Of a DNA stretch of 64,000 nt, positions 1-11,386 are shown one piece after another. The stretch covers positions 1-64,000 of the forward strand of contig CANXME010000315.1 of assembly GCA_948144175.1 (NCBI GenBank), written 5' to 3'. The position numbers and the translations under genes were made by a program. Position 1 is the first letter of the stretch. Every line of letters starts with the position of its first letter. The notes under the pieces are model-generated. The model searched no databases. It saw only the letters and a list, made by a program, of their open reading frames with translations, and had not been told where the DNA came from. This DNA is from Closterium sp. NIES-65. Lineage: Eukaryota > Streptophyta > Zygnematophyceae > Desmidiales > Closteriaceae.

Positions 1-363
1 GAGAGAAGTGAAATTTGAGTATTGGCACAAAATGCCCACTGCGTCGCCTTCAGCCCATTCATGCAGACATCTAGAGGTCCGTGAGGACAAGGTGGAAGCA
101 GGGCTCTTGCTAACTTTTAGGCCCGTCTCACGTTTTGCAAAAAAAAAAAACTTTCGTCTAACCCTCATAACGGAGGATTTTTGGTGGTCTTATGTCATCA
201 GACAAATTTTTAGAGGTTAGTATGACGGTTCAGACAAATTTTTGAAGTGATCCGACATTAGTTTAATTCTATATCAACTACACACTAATAACGATCTACA
301 AATAACCATACATTAACATTTCACTATTGCTACCATGAGAGTAATCATCCTCGTCGTCACTGT
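1..363. other. No gene recognised
   Basis: AT-rich sequence with short A runs and no reading frame that resembles a known protein. I see nothing specific in it. Confidence 0.5.
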
Positions 364-870
364 CTAGCTCTGAATTGAGTCGTGGGCTCTTTGCCGTAGC
401 CTGCCCGTCTCTGCCAGGGGCCCAACTCCTCCTCTAGCATGCCTCTTCTTCTGCAGCTGCTGCTTCACGAGCGGCAGCCTCTTGTTGCTGCTGCTACTGC
501 TGTTGTTGCCGCTTGCTTCGCTGCCAGCATCGCAAGGTTCTTCTTCGTGCGCTTCACAGACCTTGGCGCATGCACCATTACCACATCCTTGGCTGGACGT
601 CTCTTCTTCGCACCTCTCCACACCTCTACAAGGGCGGGCCAGTCAGGGTCATACTTCAGCATGGAGATGGTCATCAGGTCGCCAAGCTTCGCGTCGTTGA
701 GATTGCCACACAGCCAGATCTTAATGACGTTCTGGCGGGAAACAACCCTCCCTGCACTCCACAGTGATCAGGGCAGAACAGCGACCGCCATCCAAAGGCG
801 GACCAGATTCGGGTAGGCCGTGCACCAGTCAGACGAGTTGAGCATCTGCTTCAGGCCGTCCCGAAGCTCA
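364..870 (-). pseudogene. Decayed hAT-like transposase, C-terminal dimerisation region
   Basis: Read on the minus strand, the stretch gives LRDGLKQMLNSSDWCTAYP, then a Leu-Pro followed by TVECREGCF, then NVIKIWL...NLNDAKLGDLMTISM. This resembles the hAT family C-terminal dimerisation block (Leu-Pro, Ser, Ala-Glu-Arg-x-Phe-Ser, then a Leu-rich end with 'Leu-Met-x-Ile-Ser'). The two halves lie in different frames near 740-760, and a stop follows Leu-Pro, so the copy is dead. Downstream the frame runs into a Gln/Ala-rich tail. It is a plain DNA transposon relic and no terminal inverted repeats were identified. It could instead be a domesticated hAT-derived host gene with an unseen intron. The match rests on motif spacing only. 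Confidence 0.45.
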
Positions 871-1090
871 GCTCCTGGTCATGGGTCGACATGATCATGT
901 TGAAACTACATATTTTCTTCTGTGCCCTCGTCCAGTTGATTCCCCGAGGTGGGGTGTGAAACAGATCAGTTATAATGAGATGACAAGAGTTGTTGTTTGA
1001 AAGTAAACAAAGTCATGCATTCAACTAAACATATGTTGACACAAACAACATCGACAACTCAATCAAGCACAAACATATTTGAAGACGTAC

Positions 1091-1230
1091 CGGGCAGGGT
1101 GTCAGTGTCGGACGGTTTGTGCTTAAACAGGTTACGGAGAACCTCCAGCCACTGCAAATACCGAGGCTGCCACTTCGAGTGAGATTTCGGGTATGCCCCT
1201 TGCGTGAACAGCCTGGCGCCGTCGTGAAGT
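1091..1230 (-). other. Possible exon of unknown protein
   Basis: A minus-strand open stretch reads GARLFTQGAYPKSHSKWQPR followed by YLQWLEVLRNLFKHKPSDTD and ends at a plausible GT splice donor (GTACGT, 1085-1090). Trp/Tyr/Lys-rich and not low complexity, so it may once have been coding. It lies upstream (in the minus direction) of the hAT-like relic and could belong to the same element. I do not recognise the protein. Confidence 0.25.
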
Positions 1231-1719
1231 CTGACCCACTATCTTTTGTTTGTAGAGGGTGTACTCATGAATAGTCGGCGTCCCGTTCGAGTTGGTGTCC
1301 GTCATCTTCACTTGCCTCTTTTCCGACGATCAATGCTTCGCCAAGAAGGCGCTCAGCTCGTTGCTCCCAACCCCGAAGTCGTCTGCGTCACTTAGGTAAC
1401 GGTTTGCGGAGTGTGAGCCTAGTAATGTCCACCATCTGCAGCACGTGTCACGTTGACCTTCCACACACACATGAGAGGCAGTCGAAAGGCATGCAAGGGT
1501 CAATATTTAATGCGGAGATAACTCGTACAACGGGAGCTAGACAGCGGGCTAGGCACGGGTGCTCGTGAGATCTCTGCGTTCGTTCCTTAGTTTGTTCTCT
1601 AGCACTTGTGCATTCACGGGGCAAAACTGCAAGAGTTTCACTAGCAAAGGTTGAGAACAAGGATTCCGAATGATAGTAACAAAGTTGGCATGCAGGACTA
1701 CATCAGACCCAGCAAATCT

Positions 1720-2410
1720 GCTGGTCGACTTCCCAGCGCAGCACGGTCGGCTGCGTGCCACCACGCCTTGGTCGACTGCGCTCCAGCAGAGCAAAGTCGC
1801 GGCTTGCCAACATTGCAAGTCCACGGTGTACCAATGCTGCAGCAAGTCGGCTACATAGCGTTCCACCCGCAGAACAATGAAGCACCTGCTTTGCAGGTGC
1901 GCGCAATTGGTTGGTGCACTCTACTCCTCGTCACGTGCACAGTGCAGACGTCTAGGTCGACTCCACATCAGCGACTACGCCCACCAGCCACATCGACCTC
2001 AGGTAACCTTCCGAGGTCGATCTTGCCACTACCGCATGGGAAATCGTCGCACTCCTCCGCAGAACCTTGTCACCCAGGTAACCTGGTCGACCGGGCAACC
2101 ACATCAACCAGCTGCTCCTTCATGTGCCCGTCGACCTCCCAAGTCGATGACCACCTCCAGTCAACCTCGCCAGGTCGACCACACCCCTGGTCGACTAGCT
2201 CCAGGTCGACGTTACTCCTGGTCGACCAGCTCCACGTCGACCAGCACAGTTATTAGCCGACCACTCAAGTCGGCTTCTCCAAGCCGGCGTCACCAAGTCG
2301 ACGCCCTACTACTCGACCACCAGGTCAGGCCGACCACCTGGTCGAACACCACAAAGTTGGCGCCCTGAAGTCGGCGCCAGAGCAGTCGCCCCCCCCGCGC
2401 AGGTCGACCA
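1720..2410. repeat. GTCGAC-rich region
   Basis: About a dozen exact copies of the 6-bp palindrome GTCGAC lie here (about 1724, 1771, 1956, 2086, 2130, 2174, 2190, 2205, 2221, 2236, 2297, 2403), with many one-base variants such as GTCGGC and GTCGAT. The flanking bases vary, so it is not a simple tandem array. It sits just beyond the 3' end of the copia fragment at 2.7-4.9 kb, which is also rich in GTCGGC. Open frames across it are Ser/Thr/Pro-rich and not gene-like. Confidence 0.6.
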
Positions 2411-2689
2411 CATCTTCGACCAGCTCGCCCTGCTGCAAGCCGGCTGCACTCCCCCATACACCAACCACGAGGTCGGCTCGGCCGTCCGCCCAGAGGACCC
2501 GGCCCGTACACCCAACTCCCGTTAACACTCCCCTGCGCGTTCACACTTGGGCCCCCAGCCCACACGGTAGCACTGCTCAGAGAATAGCTCGTCGGCGTGC
2601 ACCCTAACCATAGCACGCCAGTCACTGCACCCAGCCATGCAAGAGGGCATGGCACCTACTCCTGCACATCGTCGTTGCCATCGCCCACG

Positions 2690-4900
2690 TCGGCCAAGCG
2701 CACCTGGCCGAGTGCGACGGAGCATTGGTTGAAGGCCGGGTAGTGCAGCGCCTTTGTCAGGAAGTCGGCCCGCTGCTCAGCTGTGTCGGGATATACTTCA
2801 GCGAAAACTTCCCGCGCTTCACCATGTGATGCAGCCAGGCCTGTCGCCGCTCCATGTGTTAGAGGTTGCCGCTCCTCACCGTGAGGCCGCTCTCCCAGCT
2901 TGCTGCAGGCGAAGGCGATGTCCGCCTCTCGTTGGTCGTCGCCGCGAACTGCAGCGAGCCGACCTTCTGCCGGTACTCCTCCTCCTGTCACTCTTGTGCA
3001 TCCTCGTCATCAAGGTGAGCTCGGCGTAGGCGTTGACCGAGACCGCGTATTGGGGTTTCTCTCGTCTGCTCCTTGTCAGGAACCGCCTACGTAGCTTGTC
3101 GGCGTAGACCTGCTGGTGCAGTAACAGCTTCCCCGCCGACCTGTCCTGCATGATCTCCAGCCTGAGGTACTTCTGCACTGGTGAGATCTCGCGTAGCTTG
3201 AAGACGGCTTCGAGTAGCTCCTTCAGCTCCTTCAGCATCTCGGCACTACTACTCGTGTCGAGCAGGTCGTCGACGTAGACTAGCACCCAACATGCCACTT
3301 CATCGTCGGCGACCTTGAAGTATAGAGCCTCGTCGACCTGGCTCTTCTTCCACCCGACGCCGACCAGCACGTCGTTGAGCGCCTTGTACCACAACAGCGG
3401 CGAATGCTTCAGTCGGTTTTTCTCTTCAGTAGCTTACACACCCCCCGGTCCCCGTCATTGAAATAGTCTAGCTAGTACATGTAGAGCACTTGGTCAAGCT
3501 TACTCTGCAGGAAGGGCGTGCTTCATGTCAAGGTGCATCAGGTTTGAGGTTGAAGACGGGGACAATGCTAAGGAAGATCCTCAACGTGACGTAGCTGCTC
3601 ACTGGCACGTACGTCTCGTCGTAGTCGGCGCCATACACCTGCGTGGAGCCCTTTACGACAAGCCTTGCCTTCTCGCGCTCGACGGTGTCGTTGATGTGGT
3701 ACTTCGTTGTCGGCACCACACCGGTTCTTCATGATGTTCACCCTCGGCGGGCGTTCGACCAGCTCCCACGTGCCCATGTTGATGAGGGCTATGGCTCTCT
3801 CCTCCATGGCAGCCTTCACCGCCTGGCCCTTCAGGCTCGCGCAAACGCCTCCTTCACTGTCATCGTAGAGATCTCCTAGCGGTGCTCAGGGTCAGCGTGC
3901 ATGTCAGGGTATAGCTCTAGCAGCTCCTCATCGTCCTCGGCGTCATCGTACGCCAGGTCGTCGTCCACGTCAATACACCGTGGTGAAGGCGGCGGGGACG
4001 AAGTAAGTCAGGCCCATACGCCGTGGTCCATCCTGGACTTCCACCACGTCGGTGTCAGTGGACTCCTCGGCCCTCTCAGCGTCCCCCCCTTCGTCACCGG
4101 CATTGCTGCCGTCACGTCCTAATGCACCACGGTCGACGTCCCAGCCGACTGCTCCCTTGTGGTCGGCTCCCCAGCCATCTGCATGGTTGCCGACTGCTCC
4201 GTGGTGGGCTTCGCCGCTGCCTGCTTCCCTGTCGGCTGCTGCCTTGCTGGTGCCTTCTTTGCTGGCTTCACCAAAGTCGGCTACACCTCCTCAGATTGCT
4301 CCTCCCCTCTCCACGTCGATCTTGCTCCCACATCGACTTGCCGCTCGTCATGTCGGCCACCGGCGATGCTTTTGGCCAGCGCCGAAGGCGACGTCCCACG
4401 TCTCCCCTCATCGCCGAAGGCCGACCCAGAGTTAGCCCACACAGGTCGGCCACAAGGGAGGGGCAAGAGGGACACGAGAGGGGGAGGGAGAGAGGGACGT
4501 CCTTGACATCCTCTGCAGTAGGATCATTGACCTCGGCGAGCAAAGGCAGTGTTGCCGTCGAGGTGTCTGTCGGCGGGGTGGTCAGCCCCCGCCCCGACGT
4601 CGGACCGTGCGCCGACTTCCACACCTCCAGCGACATATTCTTGTAAAACACCACATCCAACGTCGTGACCACTCGGTTGGCGGCGATGTCGAGGAGTTCC
4701 CAGCCCTTTCTCTCCTCCGACACGCCGAGGTGAAGGCCCCACCGGGCCTTCGGCTTCAGCTTCCCACCGCGCTGCTGCTGCTCAGGGACGAGGAATTGCC
4801 CCATGCAGCCCCACACCCGTGCCATCAACAAGTCGGGCTTCTGCCCGGTGAGGAGCTGGTACGACGTCGTCCCCGCGGACAGCGAGTGTGAGAGTACGAC
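2690..4900 (-). mobile_element. Ty1/copia retrotransposon fragment
   Basis: Fossil of a Ty1/copia element on the minus strand. In element order it shows the C-terminal side of integrase (about 4,830-4,500, with KARWGLHLGVSEE-like and DVVFYKNMSLEVW motifs), the start of reverse transcriptase (about 3,720-3,530, KARLVVKG...GADYDETY.PV), the catalytic RT block with YVDDLL (about 3,290-3,240) and the end of RNase H (about 2,760-2,690, ADFLTKAL). It is from a different lineage from the four elements that follow, which share their own gag and LTR type. No LTR pair was found. Broken, with many breaks; old. Confidence 0.8.
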
Positions 4901-5183
4901 GGCTTATGCCAACTATGCTTGCTTGCCTTTACTTTATCATGCTATTTCTAGCATAGGATAATTATATGCATGCATGAATTGCTTGATTTCCTAGGCTATG
5001 TGCTTTCCTAAAATATATTATAGTTATAGAACCGAGCTAGGTTGCGTGCACCGAATTCTGGCTTTTTGGTTGCCACCGAATTGCCTTCTACCGACATTCG
5101 GGAAGGATCTGTTCGTGACGCTTCGCGACCCGTGGAACCTTCGCGTAACACCTGGGTTACTGGGCCTTGTATCAAGCATATAT
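4901..5183. other. AT-rich spacer
   Basis: AT-rich DNA between the copia fragment and the 3' LTR at 5,184. No coding or RNA signal is visible. Confidence 0.4.
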
Positions 5184-5311
5184 TGTGAAGAAATGAGGGA
5201 TGAATGAACTAGCAGAGAGGGTGTGTACCAAGTAGGAAAACCTAAAAGTGGTGTACCCCATATTGTCTACCCCACTACAGCCTACACAGATTATAGCATA
5301 TGAGTTTGACA
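5184..5311 (-). repeat. 3' LTR of the interrupted copia element
   Basis: 128 bp with TG...CA ends. On the minus strand it follows a G-rich polypurine tract (5,312-5,322). It shares the block around GGCTGTAGTGGGG with the other copia LTRs in the window. Confidence 0.7.
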
Positions 5312-5559
5312 CACCCCCATAGGCAAGAGTGGGGGAGAACAAGAACGTTACAAGACCAGTCAAGCAAAGCAAAGCAAGCTCAGGGTGGGATACAAGCAAC
5401 GTCACCACACAATCCTAGCACAAGAGCAGGCCAAAAGGCCAGTTCACATGCAAGATCATATATAAAGGTAAACAAGCAAGTGCAGGTATAGAGAGATCAC
5501 AGTACAAGCAAGGTCAAGCATGTGAGGCACGTGGGGGCCAAGTAGGCACAAACCTAGCA

Positions 5560-7160
5560 TCGTAACAGAAACGCTGATGATCCCCAGGCGGAAAAGGTGG
5601 CCCTTGGTAAAGATATCATCAGTGTTGGCCTCAGAGGGGACGCCACGTAAGCAAGGCGCAACTGACCACGCTGCTGCAGCTCACGGAACACAAGGAAGTA
5701 GCGAAGAGCAAGTGTGCTTCGTTCTAGTGCTTCCAGTTCCCCTGTGCTCCCGACACAAAGGCCAGCATGGCCTTGTTGTCTACGTACAGAACTGGAGGAG
5801 AACGAGGCGCCCTCTCCGAGGTCAAGTCAGGCAGGTAGGTGAGCCAGCGTAACTCCTGTGGACAGCCATTGGCCCCGCGTAGATCTCAGCCTCAACAGCT
5901 GGAGCCGAGAACAGAAGACGAGCGGGTAGACCGCCACGAAAAAGAGCCAGAACCAAGGCTGAAGGTGGTAACCCTGTGACGACCGCTGCGTAGCCTGTTC
6001 GTCGCCCAGAAGGGTGTCATCGTGACCTGTGAGGACCACTCGACGTCGCCCTCCAAGCACTAGCCCCATGCCCGACGTATTGCACAAGTAGCGCAACACC
6101 CTCTTCGCTGCAACCATGTGCTCTGGTCGGTGTCTCCCAGGAGCAACATAGCGTGCCAAGATGCTAAAGAGGGTATGCAAGGTCAGGTCGAGTGCAGGTC
6201 ATCAGGTACACGAGGAAGCCAACAAGCTCTGGGTACGGGCCACTCAGCTCCTACGGACTCGTTCGAAGGTAGAGCTGAGAGCGAGTGGCGAGTAGACAGA
6301 GGAGTGGCCTGAGGCGAGGAGTACGTAAAGTCGAAGCGCTGAGGACCTGCTCCACCGTGTGTGACCGAGTCAGAGTAATGGTGTGCTGTGCTGTGTCCCG
6401 GGTGATCTGCAAGCCAAGGTAGCTGCGCAGTTCACCCAGGTCTGTGCATGTGTCTCTTCAACAGCTCCGACTTCACGTGGGCGAGTCCGGCAGGTGTCAG
6501 CAATAGCAAAGACCAAGTCGTTGACGTACACGAGGATGTAGAACGGCGGCAAAGAAATGTCGGTGCGTAGAAAAAGCGACGGGTCGGCAGTAGAAGGAGC
6601 AAACCCAAGAGCCGCAAGTGTAGTCCTCAGTGTGTGGTGCCACTCTCCGGGGCGCCTGCGGAGACCGTAGACTGGCCACCGAGGCTCCAAAGGGTACCAA
6701 GAGGAAACGACCCAGTGAAGCCAGATGGGCGGGCGCAGCCAGATCTCCTCGTGCAAGCTGCCTTGTAGGAAAAGTAGTGCTGAAGTCAAGAAAGTGAAGC
6801 TCGTAGTCGCGCTGAGCGGCTATATGCAGCAACACCCGAAGAGTGGTCATCTTTGGGGTGGGAGAGAAGGTCTGAAAGTACTCAACTCCCTGCCGCTGAC
6901 TGAAGCCTCGAGCCACGTAAACGCGCCTTGAAAGACAGGCGGAGAACCCGGCGGCCGCTTCACCCTGAAAATCCACATGCCACTGACGATGCTCGCCCCA
7001 GGTGGGGGAACCTCGTCCACGTAGGTGCCTGTGGACTTCCAGGAAGCCATCTCTGCGTCCATGGCTGACTGCCACTGAGAGGAGTAGGGACTCTCTAAAT
7101 CGCCTCTGCGTAAGAGCGCGGAGTCGGGATGTCTGGTGCATCCGGGTCTCCCTCAGGGGC
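5560..7160 (-). pseudogene. RT and RNase H region of the interrupted copia element
   Basis: Shows copia reverse transcriptase and RNase H similarity, including ARGFSQRQGV, YILVYVNDLVFA (the YVDD-box region) and CNTSGMGLVLGGR. The same segments occur in the related elements at 20-21.8 kb and 29.2-30.6 kb. Fossil, broken. Confidence 0.75.
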
Positions 7161-7780
7161 AATCAGCATGGACACGAGATGAGGCAAAGCAGCACGAAAA
7201 CACAGGAACTCCTCCTGCGTGTCCACAAGGACGTCCGTGCTAAGAGCACACTCACCCCCGACGGAAGGAGGACAGACAGACTCAGACTCAGCAGAAGACT
7301 AGCGGCGTAGTCTAGACGACATCGAGCAGCGAAGTCGACAAGCTCAACAACTAAGGCAGACGCAGCAGTGGGGGACTCAAGGAAGGGTCAGTGACAACAG
7401 TAGCCAGGAGACGCGTGACAGTAGGACTGGCAGCACGAAAGAGAGTCAGACTCCGGGTAAGCAAGACAGGAAGAGAGGACTCTGGAGGAGACGACAAAGG
7501 GACACGCAGTGGAGCAGTAGGAAGGACGCAGTGCCATCTGGTGCGTGCCCGGGACCGCAGGAGGACGCTGACGCGGAACACGACGACTAGTGCTAGCAGC
7601 ACGAACAGGCGACGCAGGACGAGACGCAGGCTCACGATGCTCCGTAAGACCTCCAGTAGGACCAGTGTAGGGAGAAGGAGCAGGTAGTGGGGAGGCGGGC
7701 TGTAACTGTGACTCGGACTGGACAGGCAGTGGACAATCTAAGGGAGGAGCAGGACCAGTAGAGGGTGGAAGACGAAGAAC

Positions 7781-7998
7781 TGTTACAATAGTAGATTAAG
7801 CTAAGACTAGGGTTTTGGGTAGGAGGAGACTTAGTGAGAAACATGTCGAGAGAGTTTGCCAAAAGAGGGGTTTCATTATAGAATCAAAGGTACAAATAGG
7901 CAAGAAGCAAGACAAGAAGGTGCACCACCAAACAGGATGATTAGGATAACTACACTACAGCTAGAACCACATGCAGTTATAACAATATAATTTTGACA
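7781..7998 (-). repeat. 3' LTR of the short LTR element
   Basis: 218 bp, TG...CA ends, nearly identical to 8,969-9,187. Confidence 0.9.
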
Positions 7999-8968
7999 TC
8001 CCCCCATAACTACATGGAGGAATAGCCAAGTGCAAGACACAACCTGCAGGGGTACATCATAGACAGAGAAAACAGCAACAGCAAGCAAGAGCAGTTGCAA
8101 CCAGTGCAGTGGTAGCAGATTCAGCTGCACCAACCCCTCAGCCAAGATAGAAACAGCGGAAGCAAGTGTAGGGGCGGCAGGTCGCCTAAGGAGCAGGCTC
8201 TGTGGCTGCAACGTGCAGCAGGACAGTAGCGGCTCGACGGCAGCACCTGCAGGCCCCAGCAGCAGGTAGCAAAAGACAGGGCAGGTGGCGACAGGGGCGA
8301 CAGCTGGAGGTGCCACAGTAGCAGCTGGCGGCAGCAGAAGATGCCCGGCTGAATTTCGCCACTGTCCTCACCCCTCCCCCCCACGGCAGCACGTGCGGCA
8401 GTGAGAGAGAGAGGAGGAGGGGTGGCTGCTGGCTCGGCAGAATCTCTCTCGTCACTCCCTCACACTCTCCCCCTTTTCCCTCAACCTCCCCCCGCAACCT
8501 GCCGCTGGCGCTGGCTTCTGCCATCCGCGCTGGCGCCTGGCACCCGGCGTCCGCTTCGAGCGTTGGCGTCCGCGCCGGCGTTAGCGCTGGCGCTGGGCGC
8601 TGGCGCCGGCGTTGGTGCCTGGCGCTGGCGTCGGCGCTTGCGTCTGGCGGTGGCGTCCGCGACGACGTCGGGAGCAGGCGTCCGCGTTGGAAGCGGGCGC
8701 CGAGGCGACGGGACGCGGGGGCGCCGATGCGAGGCGCCGCGGCGACAGATCGTGGGTCGCCGCGGCGACGGGACGCGGAGCGCCGCGGCGACTGCAGCGG
8801 CAGGGCGACGGGGCGAGCGACGAGCGTAGGAGCTGCCATTCCGTGAGCTGGCAGAAACGAGCATGAAGCTTCTGCAGTATTTGCGCTTCTGCGCTAGCAG
8901 GGGCTTCATTGCTACGAAAGGGTGGGCCCATTTAGACGTAGGTCCAGGAGCTTACAGCTCTGATAGCA

Positions 8969-9187
8969 TGTTACAATAGTAGATTAAGCTAAGACTAGGG
9001 TTTTTGGGTAGGAGGAGACTTAGTGAGAAACATGTCGAGAGAGTTTGCCAAAAGAGGGGTTTCATTATAGAATCAAAGGTACAAATAGGCAAGAAGCAAG
9101 ACAAGAAGGTGCACCACCAAACAGGATGATTAGGATAACTACACTACAGCTAGAACCACATGCAGTTATAACAATATAATTTTGACA
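8969..9187 (-). repeat. 5' LTR of the short LTR element
   Basis: 219 bp, TG...CA ends, nearly identical to 7,781-7,998 and adjacent to the tRNA-like primer site. Confidence 0.9.
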
Positions 9188-11239
9188 AGAACGTGCTCAA
9201 GGAGTGGAACGAAGTACGGCCGTGGCCGCGCAGCACCTCCACAACCAGCAGGGACAGTACCAGCACCCCAGGGTCGGCCCCGACTCCAGCAGCTCCACCA
9301 GCTCTAGGAGCCGCAACTCCAGCACCCATAGGAGCACTGGCACCAACAGTAGCTCAAGCTCCAGCAGGACCACCGGAAGACTCAACAGCCCCAGCTCCAG
9401 CAGCTCCTACTTCAGCAGCACTGCCAGCTCTAGCACCGCCTGCAGCTCCAGCACCAGGAACACCCCCAGGCCGAGCAGCTCCAACACCCCTAGCAGTAGT
9501 AGAACCTCCAGCTCCGGCAGCACCTCCTGCTCCAGCAGCACGGCTCCAGCACCGAGCAAACCACTCGCGCAGCTCCTGTGGAGAGGGTAGCTACCGCCGG
9601 GACGAAGCACCCGAATGACCTCCAGACCCAGTACCGCTAGACTCCACACGAGCAGGCCTAGCACCCTCAGGCTCCGCACCCCCAGTCGTAGCAACCCCAG
9701 GCTCAGCACCCCTAGACTCAGCAACCCCACGCTCAGCACCCCCAGACTCAGCACCCCCAGGCTCAGCACCCCCAGACCCCGCACCTGCAGGCTCAGCACC
9801 CCTAGCAGCACCAGAGTAAACAGCTACCTCGACAGGCTCGAGTGCGTCTACCTGAGACACACCTGAGGGGGCAGGACCCTGAGGGGGAAGGGGGTCTACC
9901 GGGGGGGGACCTGGCGCGAGAAAGAGCGGCGGCGGGGGAGAGATGCAGTGCGGTAGGGGAAGAGACGGTAGTAAGGAACCGACTCGTCAAACGTGACGTC
10001 CTGGGAAGACATAACACGGCACAAGGTGGGGTGGTAAACCTGCCTACCAAGCGTGTCAAGGGGGAAGCCAAGGAAGACGCAGGGCACAGCACGGGGGGAC
10101 AGCTTGTCCGCAGACAAGTCGTGGACAAAGCTCGAGATCCCCAGACACAGAACGCAGACGCATCGCCAACTTTCCCCATCCACCGCAAGGCGGGGGAGGT
10201 CTCGCAGAAGGTCAGAGGAAAACTCTCCGCCTCTGTCGGAGTGCACACGCAGAACAGGAAAGTCTGAGCCGAAACTCTCTTTCCGCTCGAGACGAGCTGC
10301 GCGGATCCAGTCGATCAACACCTCAGTGACCTCACCCTTGCTGCGCAAGGGTAAGACTGGGGTGTAACGCGAGTAGTCGTCAACCACCAGCAGGAAGTAA
10401 CGCTCGTGACCCTGTCCACGGACGCGGGCTGGGCCCCACACGTCCAGGTGAAGCGTCTGCAGCGGAGCCTCTGTCGAAGGAAACTCGGAGGAGTGAGGAG
10501 CGGCGCGCTGCCGCCCCTCGACGTAGGGAACGCAGGTAGGGGCACGCCCCGGGGGTAGGGGAGGGAGGGACCGGGGGAGACCAGAGACAAGGACACGGGA
10601 GGCCATGCCTCGGAGACGCGGCAGGGAGGGGTGACCAAGGCGGTGGTGCTAGAGGAGAGTCTGGTGAGACAGGAGACGACACAAGCAGGGGGCCGACTCA
10701 GGACCAGACATGGACGCTGCAGCAAACACCTGACCCGACACAGCTACCTGACCAGACGCAGCAACCGGAGGAGACTCAGTAGTCACTGTGTATAGGCTCG
10801 ACCCCGGCTGACGGGTGAACGTGGCCAAGTTTTGGCCCATCCGAGCACACGTACAGTGGGTCACTCGCTGACTTGCAGGAGTGAACTGGTCAACCCCCCT
10901 ATCCTGTAGGTCAGCACCACTCACCAATTTCGTAGAGAACGAGGGCAGGTAAAGACCTGACAGGGTGCCAGAAGGGGCCGCCGGACAAGTTAAGACAGTG
11001 GAGAAGTGGGCAAGGACAGGACCCCCAGAGGGATCCGCCAGGGAGACTGCAACCGGCCGACTAAGCGGCGTGAGTGTGGTGCGGTCTCGAAAGAAGGAGC
11101 GGGAAGCACCCGAGTCAAGGGTGAAGGTGTGCAAAACCTGAGCCGATGTGGTACCTCAGAGAGCAGACTCACGATCACCTGGGGCAGCAGACTCACCACC
11201 ACCTGGAGCAGCAGACGCACTAGCACCAAGAGCAGCAGC
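9188..11239 (-). pseudogene. Protease, integrase and linker region of the interrupted copia element
   Basis: Contains the aspartic protease motif LDSGASRSFFRD (about 11,120-11,085), a pre-integrase region, the integrase block with YFLLVVDDYSRYT and HSDRGGEFSS (about 10,420-10,230), and a low-complexity linker of pentapeptides GGAEP/GGAES (about 9,830-9,640). Fossil, broken. Confidence 0.75.
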
Positions 11240-11372
11240 TGTCAGAACATTATAGCTTATACATTTGTGTAGGCTGTAGTGGGGTAGCCCATATGGGGTA
11301 CAACCCAATTAGGGTTAGTACTTGTACCCAACTGTTTCATAGTTCATTCATTCTTTCGTTTCATTCTTCACA
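11240..11372 (+). repeat. 5' LTR of the nested copia element
   Basis: 133 bp, TGTCAGAACA...TTCTTCACA, followed at once by the tRNA-like primer site. Its middle matches the LTR of the element at 19.4-26.9 kb. Confidence 0.8.
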
Positions 11373-11386
11373 TGATATAGAGCTGG

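Larger units (their letters stand above)
7781..9187 (-). mobile_element. Short non-coding LTR retroelement (TRIM-like), young
   Basis: A 1,407-bp insertion bounded by two near-identical LTRs (7,781-7,998 and 8,969-9,187), which differ by one base of length in about 218. A 5-bp target duplication AGAAC flanks it (7,776-7,780 and 9,188-9,192). On the minus strand the primer site TGCTATCAGAGC (about 8,957-8,968) resembles the initiator tRNA-Met primer site, and a polypurine tract TATGGGGGGA adjoins the 3' LTR (7,999-8,008). The internal 970 bp has no gag or pol. It includes a very GC-rich stretch (8,500-8,830) of GGCGCTGGC-type repeats whose open frames are Arg/Ala/Ser-rich and not protein-like. 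Its structure looks whole and it must have moved with enzymes from elsewhere. Confidence 0.9.

Noticed and set aside
8401-8930. Arg/Ala-rich frames inside the short LTR element
   Set aside because: Very high GC and simple GGCGCTGGC-type repeats open frames on both strands; no gag or pol similarity.
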